Part shown: positions 20,267-28,357 of the stretch, in pieces
Layout of the letters: each line of letters opens with the position of its first letter
How positions within the stretch are numbered: position 1 is the first letter of the stretch
Source: Gryllotalpicola daejeonensis
GTDB taxonomy: Bacteria; Actinomycetota; Actinomycetes; Actinomycetales; Microbacteriaceae
Length of the DNA: 64,000 nt
Assembly: GCF_039538145.1 (NCBI RefSeq)
Contig: NZ_BAABBV010000001.1
Coordinates: 372,001-436,000 of the forward strand
Direction of reading: 5' to 3'
Translations under genes and position numbers: made by a program
The notes under the pieces: generated by a model
Told to the model about the DNA's origin: nothing
Databases searched by the model: none
What the model saw: the letters and a program-made list of their open reading frames with translations, nothing else

Positions 20267-21477
20267 GCCTGGCCAGCCCCTTCGTCCAGAACCCCGAAGT
20301 ACTTCCCGGCGGTCGCCACGTCTTTGTCGCCGCGCCCCGACAGGTTCACGAGGATCAGCGCGTCGGGCCCGAGCTCCTGACCGAGCTTCAGCGCGCCCGC
20401 GAGGGCGTGCGCCGACTCGATCGCGGGAATGATTCCCTCGGTGCGGCACAGCAGCCGGAACGCCTGCATCGCCTCGTCGTCGGTGATGTTGCGGTACTCG
20501 GCGCGGCCGAGATCCTTGAGCCAGGCGTGCTCTGGCCCGACGCCCGGGTAGTCGAGGCCGGCCGAGATCGAGTGCGACTCGAGGGTCTGGCCGTCTTCGT
20601 CCTGCAGGACGTAGGTCTTGTTCCCGTGCAGGATGCCGGGGCGGCCCTCTTCGAGCGTCGCGCCGTGCTTGCCCGATTCGATTCCGTAACCGCCGGGCTC
20701 GAAGCCGAAGAGCTTCACGTCGGGGTCGTCGAGGAAGGCGTGGAAGATGCCGATGGCGTTCGAGCCGCCGCCGACGCACGCCGCGACCGCGTCGGGAAGG
20801 CGGCCGGTGAGCTCGAGCACCTGGGCGCGCGCCTCTTCGCCGATGATCTTGTGGAAGTCGCGCACCATGGTCGGGAACGGGTGCGGGCCGGCGACCGTGC
20901 CGAGCAGGTAGTGCGTCGTCTCGACGTTGGCCACCCAGTCGCGGAACGCCTCGTTGATGGCATCCTTCAAGGTTCGCGAGCCGGTCTTCACCGGAACGAC
21001 CTCGGCGCCCAGCAGACGCATGCGGGCGACGTTGAGCGCCTGCCGCTCGGTGTCGACCTCGCCCATGTAGATGGTGCACTCCATGCCGAACAGGGCCGCT
21101 GCGGTCGCGGTGGCGACGCCGTGCTGGCCGGCGCCCGTCTCGGCGATGAGGCGGGTCTTGCCCAGCATCCGCTTCACGAGCAGCGCCTGGCCGAGCACGT
21201 TGTTGATCTTGTGGCTGCCGGTGTGGTTCAGGTCCTCGCGCTTGAGGATGACCCGCGCGCCGCCCGCATGCTCGGCGAAGCGCGGCACCTCGGTGATGAT
21301 CGAGGGGCGGCCGGAGTACGTGCGGTGCAGCTCGGCGAGCTCCGCGGCGAACCCCGGGTCCTTCTGCGACGCGTGCCACGCCTCGGTCAGCTCGTCGAGA
21401 GCGGCGATCAGCGACTCGGGCATGAAGCGCCCGCCGAACGCGCCGAAATCAGGCCCGGCGACTTCGCGGAGGGTCAT
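20263..21477 (-). CDS. trpB: Tryptophan synthase beta chain
   Basis: Makes L-tryptophan from indole and serine using PLP. The 404-residue protein has the FGGRFMPESLIAALDEL start typical of TrpB, the PLP lysine in LNHTGSHKINN, the AETGAGQHGVATATA segment, and the phosphate-binding glycine run CVGGGSNAIG. The ATG at 21477 is supported by GGGAG seven bases upstream. It follows trpC with a 31-base gap and overlaps trpA. It is the TrpB1 form that pairs with TrpA, as expected from the adjacent gene. Confidence 0.97.
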   Translation of the reverse strand: MTLREVAGPDFGAFGGRFMPESLIAALDELTEAWHASQKDPGFAAELAELHRTYSGRPSIITEVPRFAEHAGGARVILKREDLNHTGSHKINNVLGQALLVKRMLGKTRLIAETGAGQHGVATATAAALFGMECTIYMGEVDTERQALNVARMRLLGAEVVPVKTGSRTLKDAINEAFRDWVANVETTHYLLGTVAGPHPFPTMVRDFHKIIGEEARAQVLELTGRLPDAVAACVGGGSNAIGIFHAFLDDPDVKLFGFEPGGYGIESGKHGATLEEGRPGILHGNKTYVLQDEDGQTLESHSISAGLDYPGVGPEHAWLKDLGRAEYRNITDDEAMQAFRLLCRTEGIIPAIESAHALAGALKLGQELGPDALILVNLSGRGDKDVATAGKYFGVLDEGAGQA

Positions 21478-21508
21478 GGGTTCTCCCAACAGAGAGGGCC
21501 TGACGGAG

Positions 21509-22288
21509 TCAGACCGAGAGGAACTTCTCGAGCGTGCGGATCGGGTCGCCGTCGGTGACGAGCGCCTCGCCCACCAGCACCACGTCGGCGCCGGCCTCGC
21601 GGTAGCGCGCGACGTCTTTCCGCTTGAGCACTGCGGATTCCGCGACGCGGACGACCCCGGCAGGAATCCGGTCGGCAACCCGGCCGAACAGGTCCTTGTC
21701 GAGCTCGAAATTCGTGAGGTCGCGCGCATTCACGCCGACGAGCTGCGCGCCGACTTCGAGGGCGCGGTCGATCTCGTCTTCGGAGTGGGTCTCGACGAGT
21801 GCGGTCATGCCGAGCTCGCGCACCAGCTGGTGCAGGCTCGCGAGCTTCTTCTGGTCGAGAGCCGCGACGATCAGCAGCACGAGGTCGGCGCCCGCGGCGC
21901 GCGCCTCGAACACCTGGTACTCGGTGGCGATGAAGTCCTTCCGCAGCACCGGGATGCTGACGGCAGAGCGCACCGCCTCGAGGTCGGCGAGCGAGCCCTT
22001 GAACTTGCGCTCCTCGGTGAGCACCGAGATCGCGCTGGCGCCGCCGGTCTCGTAGGTCACGGCGAGCTGCGCAGGGTCGGGGATCTCGGAGAGGTGGCCG
22101 CGCGACGGGCTCGCGCGCTTCACCTCGGCGATGATCTTGACGCGGTCGGCGGGCGCGAGCACCTCGAGCGCATCGAGTGCAGGCGCCTGCTCGAGCGCCG
22201 CCTTCTCGACGGCCGCCTTCGAGCGGTGCTCTTTGCGGGCGTTCGCGTCGGCGACCGAGCCGGCGGTGAGGTCGGCGAGGATCGACAC
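21509..22288 (-). CDS. trpC: Indole-3-glycerol phosphate synthase
   Basis: Closes the indole ring from carboxyphenylaminodeoxyribulose phosphate, the fourth step to tryptophan. The 259-residue TIM barrel has IIAEVKRASPSRG (catalytic Lys and substrate-binding residues), ISVLTEERKFKGS, VLRKDFIATEYQ, GVNARDL and VAESAV, all canonical. The GTG at 22288 gives VSILADLTAGS; it overlaps the stop of the HGxxPAAW gene by one base (TAGTG). It is stand-alone, not fused to TrpF. No trpD, trpF or trpG is in this window. Confidence 0.96.
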   Translation of the reverse strand: MSILADLTAGSVADANARKEHRSKAAVEKAALEQAPALDALEVLAPADRVKIIAEVKRASPSRGHLSEIPDPAQLAVTYETGGASAISVLTEERKFKGSLADLEAVRSAVSIPVLRKDFIATEYQVFEARAAGADLVLLIVAALDQKKLASLHQLVRELGMTALVETHSEDEIDRALEVGAQLVGVNARDLTNFELDKDLFGRVADRIPAGVVRVAESAVLKRKDVARYREAGADVVLVGEALVTDGDPIRTLEKFLSV

Positions 22289-22536
22289 TAGTGACCCTTG
22301 GGCTGGTACTTCTCCCCGCCCACGCCGTAGCCGGCCTTCTTGAGCACCCAGCCGACGATGAGTCCGACGACCACCAGGCCGCCGCCCACGACGGCGACGA
22401 GGATCGGCTGGTCGAACCAGAAGAACAGCGTGCCCAGCACGAAGCCCAGCAGCATGATGATCACCGCCGTCCACGCGGCCGGCGAGTGGCCTTCGCCGAG
22501 TTCCTCGTGTTCGTGCGCGTTGGTCGTGCCGCTCAT
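22288..22536 (-). CDS. HGxxPAAW family small membrane protein
   Basis: An 82-residue protein with two membrane segments (about residues 22-42 and 46-66) and a short acidic, His-containing N terminus. It contains GHSPAAWTAV, the diagnostic HGxxPAAW-type motif (here the order is GHSPAAW), followed by an FxFDQPxLxxVG-type segment and a basic tail. Members occur inside actinobacterial trp operons between the Trp membrane protein and trpC, as here. Function is unknown. It is coupled to trpC by a one-base stop/start overlap. Confidence 0.85.
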   Translation of the reverse strand: MSGTTNAHEHEELGEGHSPAAWTAVIIMLLGFVLGTLFFWFDQPILVAVVGGGLVVVGLIVGWVLKKAGYGVGGEKYQPKGH

Positions 22537-22572
22537 GTCTCTCCTGGTCTCGAGCTTCTGGTGAAAGTCTAG

Positions 22573-23214
22573 CTAGTCGGCCGTGGGGTCGTCGCCGCGG
22601 GTCAGCTCGTCCCAGTCGTCGACGGCGTCGTCCCCGGGGCGGGCTTCCGGCTGCGTGCGCGTGGATTTTCTCGGCGCGGGGGATGCCTGGCCGACGGCCT
22701 CTTCGAAGTGCACCGCCTGGTAGCGCCGCGACCCTCCGGGCCACCGGCCGCCCGTGACGAGCGCCGCGAGAGAGGCCAGCGCGACCAGCACCCCGGCGAC
22801 GATCGCGAGCGTCGGCCACGCGCTGGCGCTGACGTGATCGGTCAGGCGGTGCACCGAGGCGTTGCCCGTGATCCCGGTCGCCTTCGAGATCGCCGCGCGC
22901 ACCCCGGCCGAGTTCTTCGGGTCGCCCGCCGCCGCGAAGACGATGCACGCCCCGAGGATCACGCCGATGATGCCGACGATGATGCGGGCGACCCGCCCGG
23001 CGATCGCGAAGGCGAGAGCGAGGGCGAGGGCGGCCAGCGACAGCGCGGTGAGTGCGGGCGAGGCATCCGACCCGCTCACCGTGATCGGCGCCGGGTGACC
23101 TGAGGCCTTCGTCAGCGTCACGGTGAACCAGGTCTGCGTCGCCCCGGCGAGGCCGAGGATGGCGCCCACCAGCACCACTGCGATCGTGATCAGCTTGAGG
23201 CGCCCGCCGGTCAC
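22573..23214 (-). CDS. Trp-operon associated membrane protein
   Basis: A 213-residue protein with four hydrophobic segments: residues about 5-25 (LITIAVVLVGAILGLAGAT, then TWFTV), about 55-75, about 78-100 and about 150-170. It matches the conserved Trp-region membrane protein family found next to trpE in Actinobacteria. The cytoplasmic tail is hydrophilic and acidic. No biochemical role is known. The GTG at 23214 overlaps the trpE stop by 4 bases (GTGA), consistent with co-translation. An alternative start does not exist in the short N-terminal region. Confidence 0.87.
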   Translation of the reverse strand: MTGGRLKLITIAVVLVGAILGLAGATQTWFTVTLTKASGHPAPITVSGSDASPALTALSLAALALALAFAIAGRVARIIVGIIGVILGACIVFAAAGDPKNSAGVRAAISKATGITGNASVHRLTDHVSASAWPTLAIVAGVLVALASLAALVTGGRWPGGSRRYQAVHFEEAVGQASPAPRKSTRTQPEARPGDDAVDDWDELTRGDDPTAD

Positions 23215-24755
23215 TGCTCGACTCCAGAGGCAGAGACCCGCTTCATGGCGTTGGCGACCGCGACGGCGCGCAACGGCGCGGCGGCCTTGTTTCGGCACTC
23301 CTCGTACTCGCTGACGGGGTCGGAGTCGGCCACGAGGCCCGCGCCGGCCTGCACGTAGGCCATGCCGCCGATGAGGGTCGCGGTGCGAATGGCGATCGCG
23401 AGGTCGGCGTCGCCGGCGAAGCCGAAGTAGCCGACCACTCCCCCGTAGACGCCGCGCTGGGCCGGCTCGAGTTCGTCGATGATCTCGAGCGCTCGCGGCT
23501 TCGGGGCGCCAGAGAGCGTGCCGGCCGGGAAGGTCGCGCGGAAGACGTCGACGGCCGAGGCATCCGGCTTGACGTCCCCTTCGACGCTCGAGACCAGGTG
23601 CATGATGTGGCTGAACCGCTCGACCCGCATGAACTCGGTCACCTCGACCGAGCCCGCGCGGCACACCTTCGCGAGGTCGTTGCGGGCGAGGTCGACGAGC
23701 ATCAGGTGCTCGGCGCGCTCCTTCGGGTCGGCGATGAGGTTGGATTCAAGATCGGCATCGCTCTCGGGCGTCGCGCCGCGCGGGCGGCTGCCGGCGATGG
23801 GGTGCGAGTAGGCGCGGCCGCCCTCGACCTTGACGAGCGCCTCGGGGCTCGAGCCGACGACGGTGTACGGCTCGCCTTCCGGCGTCTCTAGCTGCAGCAG
23901 GTACATGTACGGGCTCGGGTTCAGGCTGCGCAGCACGCGATAGACGTCGACAGGGTCGGCCGTCACCGGCTGCTGGAAGCGCTGCGAGATGACGACCTGG
24001 AAGACGTCGCCCGCCGTGATGTAGTCCTTCGAGCGCTCGACCGCGGCAAGGTACTCGTCGCGCGACGTGCGGTTCTCGGGGTTCGGCTCTACGCCGAGGT
24101 CGACGACCGCGAGCTGCGCCTCGAGCGGTTGCGCCAGCTGCGACTGCAGGGCGTCGAGCCGCTCCTGTGCGTCGTGCCAGAGCTCGCCGGCATCCGCCTC
24201 GCCATCGTTCAGTGCGTTCGCGATCAGCTGCACGACACCCGTGCGGTGATCGACGACGACCAGGTCGGCGACGAAGCTGAAGGCGAGCCCGGGCACGTCG
24301 AAGTCAGCCGGCGGCTGGTTCGGCAGGCGCTCGAGCTGCCGCACGGCCTCCCACCCGATGAAGCCGACGAGGCCGCCGGTGAGCGGCGGCAGGCCGTCGA
24401 TGCGCGGCGTCTGCCAGCGCGCGTAGAGCGCGGCGAGCACGTCGAGCGGCGTGGCCGTGAGATCGACGGATGCCTGCCCCAGCGCGCGCTCTGCAGAGAG
24501 GCCGCCACTCTGCCAGGTCGCACGGTCGCCTTCCTGAGTCAGCACCCCGAAGGCGTTCGCGCCGACGAAGGAATAGCGCGACCAGATGCCGCCCTGCTCG
24601 GCGGACTCGAGCAGGAAGGTGCCCGGGCGGCCCGCCGCGAGCTTGCGATAGATGCCGACGGGAGTCTCGCCGTCGGCGAAGAGCTCACGAACGACCGGCA
24701 CGACCCGGTGGCCGGGCAGCAGCGCGTCGAACGCCTCGCGCGAAGTCGTCGTCAC
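23211..24755 (-). CDS. trpE: Anthranilate synthase component I
   Basis: Converts chorismate (with ammonia from a glutamine amidotransferase partner) to anthranilate. The 514-residue protein carries LESAEQGGIWSRYSFVG, containing the Ser of the tryptophan feedback site, and the chorismate-binding blocks SPEALVKVEGG, PIAGSRPRG, RAEHLMLVDLARNDL and ATFPAGTLSGAPKPRA. The GTG at 24755 overlaps the hisI stop by 4 bases, so there is no room for a leader-peptide attenuator ahead of trpE. Expression therefore likely follows the his genes upstream. The amidotransferase gene trpG is not in the window. Confidence 0.96.
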   Translation of the reverse strand: MTTTSREAFDALLPGHRVVPVVRELFADGETPVGIYRKLAAGRPGTFLLESAEQGGIWSRYSFVGANAFGVLTQEGDRATWQSGGLSAERALGQASVDLTATPLDVLAALYARWQTPRIDGLPPLTGGLVGFIGWEAVRQLERLPNQPPADFDVPGLAFSFVADLVVVDHRTGVVQLIANALNDGEADAGELWHDAQERLDALQSQLAQPLEAQLAVVDLGVEPNPENRTSRDEYLAAVERSKDYITAGDVFQVVISQRFQQPVTADPVDVYRVLRSLNPSPYMYLLQLETPEGEPYTVVGSSPEALVKVEGGRAYSHPIAGSRPRGATPESDADLESNLIADPKERAEHLMLVDLARNDLAKVCRAGSVEVTEFMRVERFSHIMHLVSSVEGDVKPDASAVDVFRATFPAGTLSGAPKPRALEIIDELEPAQRGVYGGVVGYFGFAGDADLAIAIRTATLIGGMAYVQAGAGLVADSDPVSEYEECRNKAAAPLRAVAVANAMKRVSASGVEQ

Positions 24756-25138
24756 TGGGCTGTCGCCGACCCTTCGACCGGGTTCAGCACGTCGGCGTCG
24801 AAGCAGGTGCGGTCGCCGGTGTGGCACGCGGCTCCGATCTGGTCGACCTCGACGAGCAGGGTATCGCCGTCGCAGTCGAGGGCGGCCTGGTGCACGTACT
24901 GCACGTGGCCGCTGGTGTCGCCCTTTCGCCAGTACTCCTGCCGTGAGCGCGACCAGAAGGTGACGCGGCCCTCGGTGAGGGTGCGGCGCAGCGCCTCCGC
25001 ATCCATCCAGCCGAGCATGAGCACCTCGCGGGTGTCGTGCTGCTGGATGATCGCGGGGAACAGGCCGTCGGCGCCGAAGCGCACCCTGCTGAGGATCGCG
25101 TCGACGTCGGGCGCCGTGGTGTTGATGTTCTCGGTCAT
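24752..25138 (-). CDS. hisI: Phosphoribosyl-AMP cyclohydrolase
   Basis: Third step of histidine synthesis: opens the purine ring of phosphoribosyl-AMP. The 128-residue protein has VLMLGWMDAEALRRTL, FWSRSRQEYWRKGDTSGH, DCDGDTLLVEVDQIGAACHTGDRTCF, with the zinc-binding cysteines and the Mg-binding DCDGD motif. It is the monofunctional form; the pyrophosphohydrolase activity is encoded separately by hisE. The ATG overlaps the hisF stop by 4 bases. Confidence 0.96.
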   Translation of the reverse strand: MTENINTTAPDVDAILSRVRFGADGLFPAIIQQHDTREVLMLGWMDAEALRRTLTEGRVTFWSRSRQEYWRKGDTSGHVQYVHQAALDCDGDTLLVEVDQIGAACHTGDRTCFDADVLNPVEGSATAQ

Positions 25139-25899
25139 GATCGGACCTCCAGCCCGGCGGCGCGCAGCTCGCCCTTGACGTCGCCGATGGTCAGCTCGCC
25201 GTAGTGGAACACGGAGGCTGCGAGCACGGCGTCTGCGCCGGCCTGGATCGCCGGCACGAAATCGGCGAGCTTCCCGGCGCCGCCGCTCGCGATGACCGGC
25301 ACCTTCGACAGCTCGCGCATGGCGTGCGTGAGCTCGAGGTCGTACCCCGCCTTCGTGCCGTCGGCGTCGATCGAGTTCACGAGCAGCTCGCCCGCCCCGC
25401 GCTCGATCGCCTCTTTCGCCCAGGCGAGGGCGTCAAGATCGGTCTCGGTGCGGCCGCCGTGCGTGGTCACGACGAAGCCGGACGGCGTGCGCGGGCTGCG
25501 CTTCACATCGAGCGACAGCACGAGCACCTGCGCGCCGAAGCGGTCGGCGATCTCGCCGATGAGCGCGGGGCGCGCGATCGCGGCCGAGTTGACACCCACC
25601 TTGTCGGCACCGTGCGCGAGCAGCTTGGCGACGTCGTCCGCGGCGCGCACGCCCCCGCCGACGGTGAGCGGAACGAAGACCTGCTCAGCGGTGCGGCGCA
25701 CCATGTCGTAGGTCGTGGCGCGGCCCTCGACCGTGGCGGTGACGTCGAGGAAGGTGACCTCGTCGGCGCCCTGCTCGTAGTACCGCTTCGCGAGCTCGAC
25801 CGGATCACCGGCATCCGCCAGGTTCAGGAAGTTGACGCCCTTGACGACGCGGCCGTCTGCCACGTCGAGGCACGGGATGACGCGGACTGCGACGCTCAT
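25135..25899 (-). CDS. hisF: Imidazole glycerol phosphate synthase, cyclase subunit
   Basis: With HisH it makes imidazole glycerol phosphate and AICAR from PRFAR and glutamine. The 254-residue barrel begins VRVIPCLDVADGRVVKGVNF, has the catalytic Asp there and a second in LSLDVKRS, plus GGGVRAADDV and IASGGAGKLADF phosphate sites. GGGGAG with 7 bases to the ATG gives a good ribosome-binding site. It is 12 bases from hisG. HisH, HisA, HisB, HisC and HisD are not in this window, so the his genes are split over the genome. Confidence 0.96.
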   Translation of the reverse strand: MSVAVRVIPCLDVADGRVVKGVNFLNLADAGDPVELAKRYYEQGADEVTFLDVTATVEGRATTYDMVRRTAEQVFVPLTVGGGVRAADDVAKLLAHGADKVGVNSAAIARPALIGEIADRFGAQVLVLSLDVKRSPRTPSGFVVTTHGGRTETDLDALAWAKEAIERGAGELLVNSIDADGTKAGYDLELTHAMRELSKVPVIASGGAGKLADFVPAIQAGADAVLAASVFHYGELTIGDVKGELRAAGLEVRS

Positions 25900-25911
25900 C
25901 TGATCGCTCCC

Positions 25912-26751
25912 CTAGAGCCGTGCCGCGTGGATCGGCGTGACGAGGATGGCGCGGGCCCCGAGCTCGTAGAGCGCGTCCATGATGTGGTTGATCTCGTCAC
26001 GCGGGATCATGACGCGCACGGCGACCCAGGCCGGGTCGCGCAGCGGCGAGATCGTCGGCGACTCCATGCCGGCCGCGATCGCGGTGGCCTGCTCGATGAG
26101 CTCGCTCGGCAGGTCGTAGTCCATGAGCACGTAGCGGCGGGCGACCATGACGCCTTCGAGCCGGCGGTGCAGCGTGTCGAGCCCAGGGGCCGGGTTCGGC
26201 CCGGCGATCAGCACGGCCTCTGACTCGAGGATGACGGGGCCGAAGATCTCGAGGCCCTGCTTGCGCAGGGTCGTTCCGGTCTCGACCACGTCGGCGATCG
26301 CGTCGGCGACGCCGAGGCGCACGGCCGATTCGACCGCGCCGTCGAGCTTCACGAGATCGACGTCGATGCCCGCCTCGGCGAGGAATCCCCCGACCAGACC
26401 GGTGTAGCTCGTGGCGACGCGCTTGCCGCGCAGGTCGTCGAGTTCGCGGAACTTCCCGGCGGGGCCTGCAAAGCGGAAGGTCGAGGCGGCGAAGCCGAGC
26501 GGCTCGTCCTCGTGGGCGTTCGAGCCCGAGTCGATGAGCAGGTCGCGGCCGGTGATGCCGACGTCGAGGGCGCCGGAGCCGACGTACGTCGCGATGTCGC
26601 GCGGGCGCAGGTAGAAGAACTCGACGTCGTTCTTGGGGTCGGCGACGATCAGTTCCTTGGGGTCGCGGCGGCCGTTGTAGCCGGCTTCCTTCAGGTACTC
26701 GGCGGCGGTCTCCGACAGGGCGCCCTTGTTGGGCACGGCGATTCTGAGCAT
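25912..26751 (-). CDS. hisG: ATP phosphoribosyltransferase (long form)
   Basis: Commits ATP and PRPP to histidine synthesis and is feedback-inhibited by histidine. At 279 residues it is the long HisG with a C-terminal ACT-like regulatory domain (from about residue 205, ending ELGARAILVTPIHAARL), so it needs no HisZ. The N-terminal catalytic part has LRIAVPNKGALSETAAEYL, the PRDIATYVGSGALDVGITGRDL segment and the PRPP-binding DVVETGTTLR. A 48-base gap separates it from hisE upstream; no Shine-Dalgarno is clear. Confidence 0.96.
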   Translation of the reverse strand: MLRIAVPNKGALSETAAEYLKEAGYNGRRDPKELIVADPKNDVEFFYLRPRDIATYVGSGALDVGITGRDLLIDSGSNAHEDEPLGFAASTFRFAGPAGKFRELDDLRGKRVATSYTGLVGGFLAEAGIDVDLVKLDGAVESAVRLGVADAIADVVETGTTLRKQGLEIFGPVILESEAVLIAGPNPAPGLDTLHRRLEGVMVARRYVLMDYDLPSELIEQATAIAAGMESPTISPLRDPAWVAVRVMIPRDEINHIMDALYELGARAILVTPIHAARL

Positions 26752-26799
26752 GGGTGAGGGCTTTCGGGGTCGAGGTGGTCGTCTGGGCGAGGCATCCGA

Positions 26800-27063
26800 T
26801 CACAGATGTCGGTAGACGTCCTCGAGGGTGAGGCCCTTCGCGATCAGCGCGACCTGCAGGTGGTAGAGCAGCTGGCTCGCCTCTTCGGCGAACTCGTCGT
26901 CGCTCTGGTACTCGGCGGCCATCCACACCTCGGCGGCCTCTTCGACGATCTTCTTCCCGATCTGATGGATTCCGGCGTCGATCTCTGCGACCGTGCGGGA
27001 GCCCTCAGGGCGGGACTGGGCCTTCTCGCTGAGCTCGGCGAAAAGGTCGTCGAAGGTCTTCAC
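26800..27063 (-). CDS. hisE: Phosphoribosyl-ATP pyrophosphatase
   Basis: Second step of histidine synthesis: hydrolyses phosphoribosyl-ATP to phosphoribosyl-AMP. The 87-residue all-alpha protein (MazG-like fold) has SRTVAEIDAGIHQIGKKIVEEAAEVWMAA, with the Mg-binding glutamates, and a Leu-rich C-terminal helix. The GTG at 27063 has TAGCCT exactly six bases upstream, overlapping the rpe 3' end, and no Shine-Dalgarno, so hisE probably has its own leaderless promoter even though it lies 12 bases after rpe. Confidence 0.95.
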   Translation of the reverse strand: MKTFDDLFAELSEKAQSRPEGSRTVAEIDAGIHQIGKKIVEEAAEVWMAAEYQSDDEFAEEASQLLYHLQVALIAKGLTLEDVYRHL

Positions 27064-27069
27064 GAGACC

Positions 27070-27075
27070 AGGCTA
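27070..27075 (-). promoter_or_regulatory. Likely -10 element (TAGCCT) for hisE, leaderless
   Basis: TAGCCT lies directly after the rpe stop and is followed by GGTCTC and the GTG at 27063. It would be the start of the hisE-hisG-hisF-hisI-trpE transcript. Confidence 0.5.
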
Positions 27076-27741
27076 CTAGGCGTGCACGTGGGCCGACGCC
27101 GCCGCCCGCAGCGCCGCGATCGCCTCTGCCGCGTCATCGGCGCCGAACACGCTCGAGCCGGCGACGAAGGTGTCGGCCCCCGCCTGCGCCGCGGTCGCGA
27201 TCGTCTCGGTCGAGATGCCGCCGTCGACCTGCAGCCAGACATCCGTGCCGAGGCGGGTCGCCGCCTCACGCAGCTGCGTGAGCTTCGGCATCACGTGCGG
27301 CAGGAACGACTGGCCGCCGAAGCCCGGCTCGACGGTCATGACCAGTACCTGGTCGAACTCGGGCAGCAGATCGAGGTAGGCGCCGACGTCGGTCTTGGGG
27401 CTCAGCGCGACGCCTGCCCGGGCGCCGAGCTTGCGCAGGGTGCGCGCGAGGGTGATGGGCGCGGTGGCTGCCTCTGCGTGGAAGGTCACGCTGAAGCATC
27501 CGATCTCGGCATACTGCGGTGCCCAGCGGTCGGGGTCCTCGATCATCAGGTGCACGTCGAGCGGAACCGGGCTCGTCGCCTGCACCCGCTCGACCATCTG
27601 CGGCCCGAAGGTGAGGTTCGGCACGAAGTGGTTGTCCATCACGTCGACGTGCACGTAGTCGGCTGTCGCGATGCGCTCGAGGTCGTGCTGCATGTTCGCG
27701 AAGTCGGCGGACAGGATGCTCGGATTGATGCGCGCGGCCAT
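27076..27741 (-). CDS. rpe: Ribulose-phosphate 3-epimerase
   Basis: Interconverts ribulose-5-phosphate and xylulose-5-phosphate in the pentose phosphate pathway, which supplies the PRPP used by the his, trp and pyr genes nearby. The 221-residue barrel has NPSILSADFANM, VHVDVMDNHFVPNLTFGP, HLMIEDPDRW, VMTVEPGFGGQSF and QVDGGISTETI, which hold the metal ligands and phosphate site. TAGGCT lies six bases before the ATG, back to back with the promoter of the DUF2087 gene. Confidence 0.96.
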   Translation of the reverse strand: MAARINPSILSADFANMQHDLERIATADYVHVDVMDNHFVPNLTFGPQMVERVQATSPVPLDVHLMIEDPDRWAPQYAEIGCFSVTFHAEAATAPITLARTLRKLGARAGVALSPKTDVGAYLDLLPEFDQVLVMTVEPGFGGQSFLPHVMPKLTQLREAATRLGTDVWLQVDGGISTETIATAAQAGADTFVAGSSVFGADDAAEAIAALRAAASAHVHA

Positions 27742-27747
27742 GAGTTC

Positions 27748-27753
27748 AGCCTA
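27748..27753 (-). promoter_or_regulatory. Likely -10 element (TAGGCT) for rpe, leaderless
   Basis: TAGGCT, GAACTC, then ATG at 27741. Its expected -35 region falls on the start of the divergent gene at 27777. Confidence 0.5.
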
Positions 27754-27764
27754 TTGGCGCGGGC

Positions 27765-27770
27765 TACCGT
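27765..27770 (+). promoter_or_regulatory. Likely -10 element (TACCGT) for the DUF2087 gene, leaderless
   Basis: TACCGT, GAGGGC, then ATG at 27777. Only 11 bases separate it from the opposing rpe element. Confidence 0.5.
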
Positions 27771-27776
27771 GAGGGC

Positions 27777-28265
27777 ATGGCTGAGGAATGGCGACGCGTC
27801 GTCGCGGCACTGGCGAACCCCGACATGCGGCTCACGTGGGCGCGGCTCGTTTGCGGCGCAGGTGAGACGGATGCCACGGCCGGCCTCTCCCCCGCGCGTC
27901 GGCGCCGCGTGCTCGACGGGTTACGCGGCGCGGGGCTCATCGACGAGGCATCCGCGCCCCGCTCTGCGGTCTTCGCCGAGGTGCTCGCGGCCGCGCCGGT
28001 GGCGCCCCAGCCGACCGGGCCCGAGCGGTTCCTGCGCGGCGGCCGCATCGACCGCTACCCGGCGTCGCAGACCGAGCGTGGGGAGCTTCTCGCTCTGATC
28101 GCGGGGCGCGCGTTCCGTTCGGGCGAGGTGCTCGATGAGCGCGAGGTCAACGAGCGCCTCGCATCGTTCCACGACGACGTCGCCGTGCTGCGGCGCTACC
28201 TGGTCGACTTCGGCCTGCTGGTGCGCACCCGCTCGGGGTCGTCCTACGCGCTCGCGGAGGAGTGA
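27777..28265 (+). CDS. DUF2087 domain protein, possible transcriptional regulator
   Basis: A 162-residue protein. Residues about 5-65 look like a winged-helix region (WRRVVAALANPDMRLTWARLV, RRRVLDGLRGAGLIDE), and residues about 80-158 form a DUF2087 domain (FLRGGRIDRYPASQTERGELLALIA, then EREVNERLASFHDDVAVLRRYLVDFGLLVR). This pairing is typical of small presumed regulators in Actinobacteria. No ligand or target is known; the divergent arrangement with rpe makes rpe a candidate target. The leaderless ATG at 27777 is supported by the -10 spacing. Confidence 0.82.
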   Translation: MAEEWRRVVAALANPDMRLTWARLVCGAGETDATAGLSPARRRRVLDGLRGAGLIDEASAPRSAVFAEVLAAAPVAPQPTGPERFLRGGRIDRYPASQTERGELLALIAGRAFRSGEVLDEREVNERLASFHDDVAVLRRYLVDFGLLVRTRSGSSYALAEE

Positions 28266-28270
28266 CCGTC

Positions 28271-28357
28271 GCCGAGAAGTGCCGTGATGTCGTCGTGCTG
28301 CGGCATTGACGGCAGTTCGGCACGGCGCGGCGCGACGGCCGTGGAGCGCGGCGTGCC
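28271..28357. terminator. Hairpins between the convergent DUF2087 and rsmB genes
   Basis: The 91-base gap holds an 11-bp stem with one mismatch (28319-28329 with 28347-28357, GGCACGGCGCG against CGCGGCGTGCC) that reaches the rsmB stop, and a weaker palindrome before it (28271-28285 with 28309-28321, two 5-bp blocks GCCGA and GCCGT). No T tract follows on either strand, so this is only a terminator candidate for both genes. Confidence 0.35.

Noticed and set aside
24752..24755. Leader-peptide attenuator before trpE
   Set aside because: trpE overlaps hisI by 4 bases, so no leader peptide or terminator can fit directly upstream.
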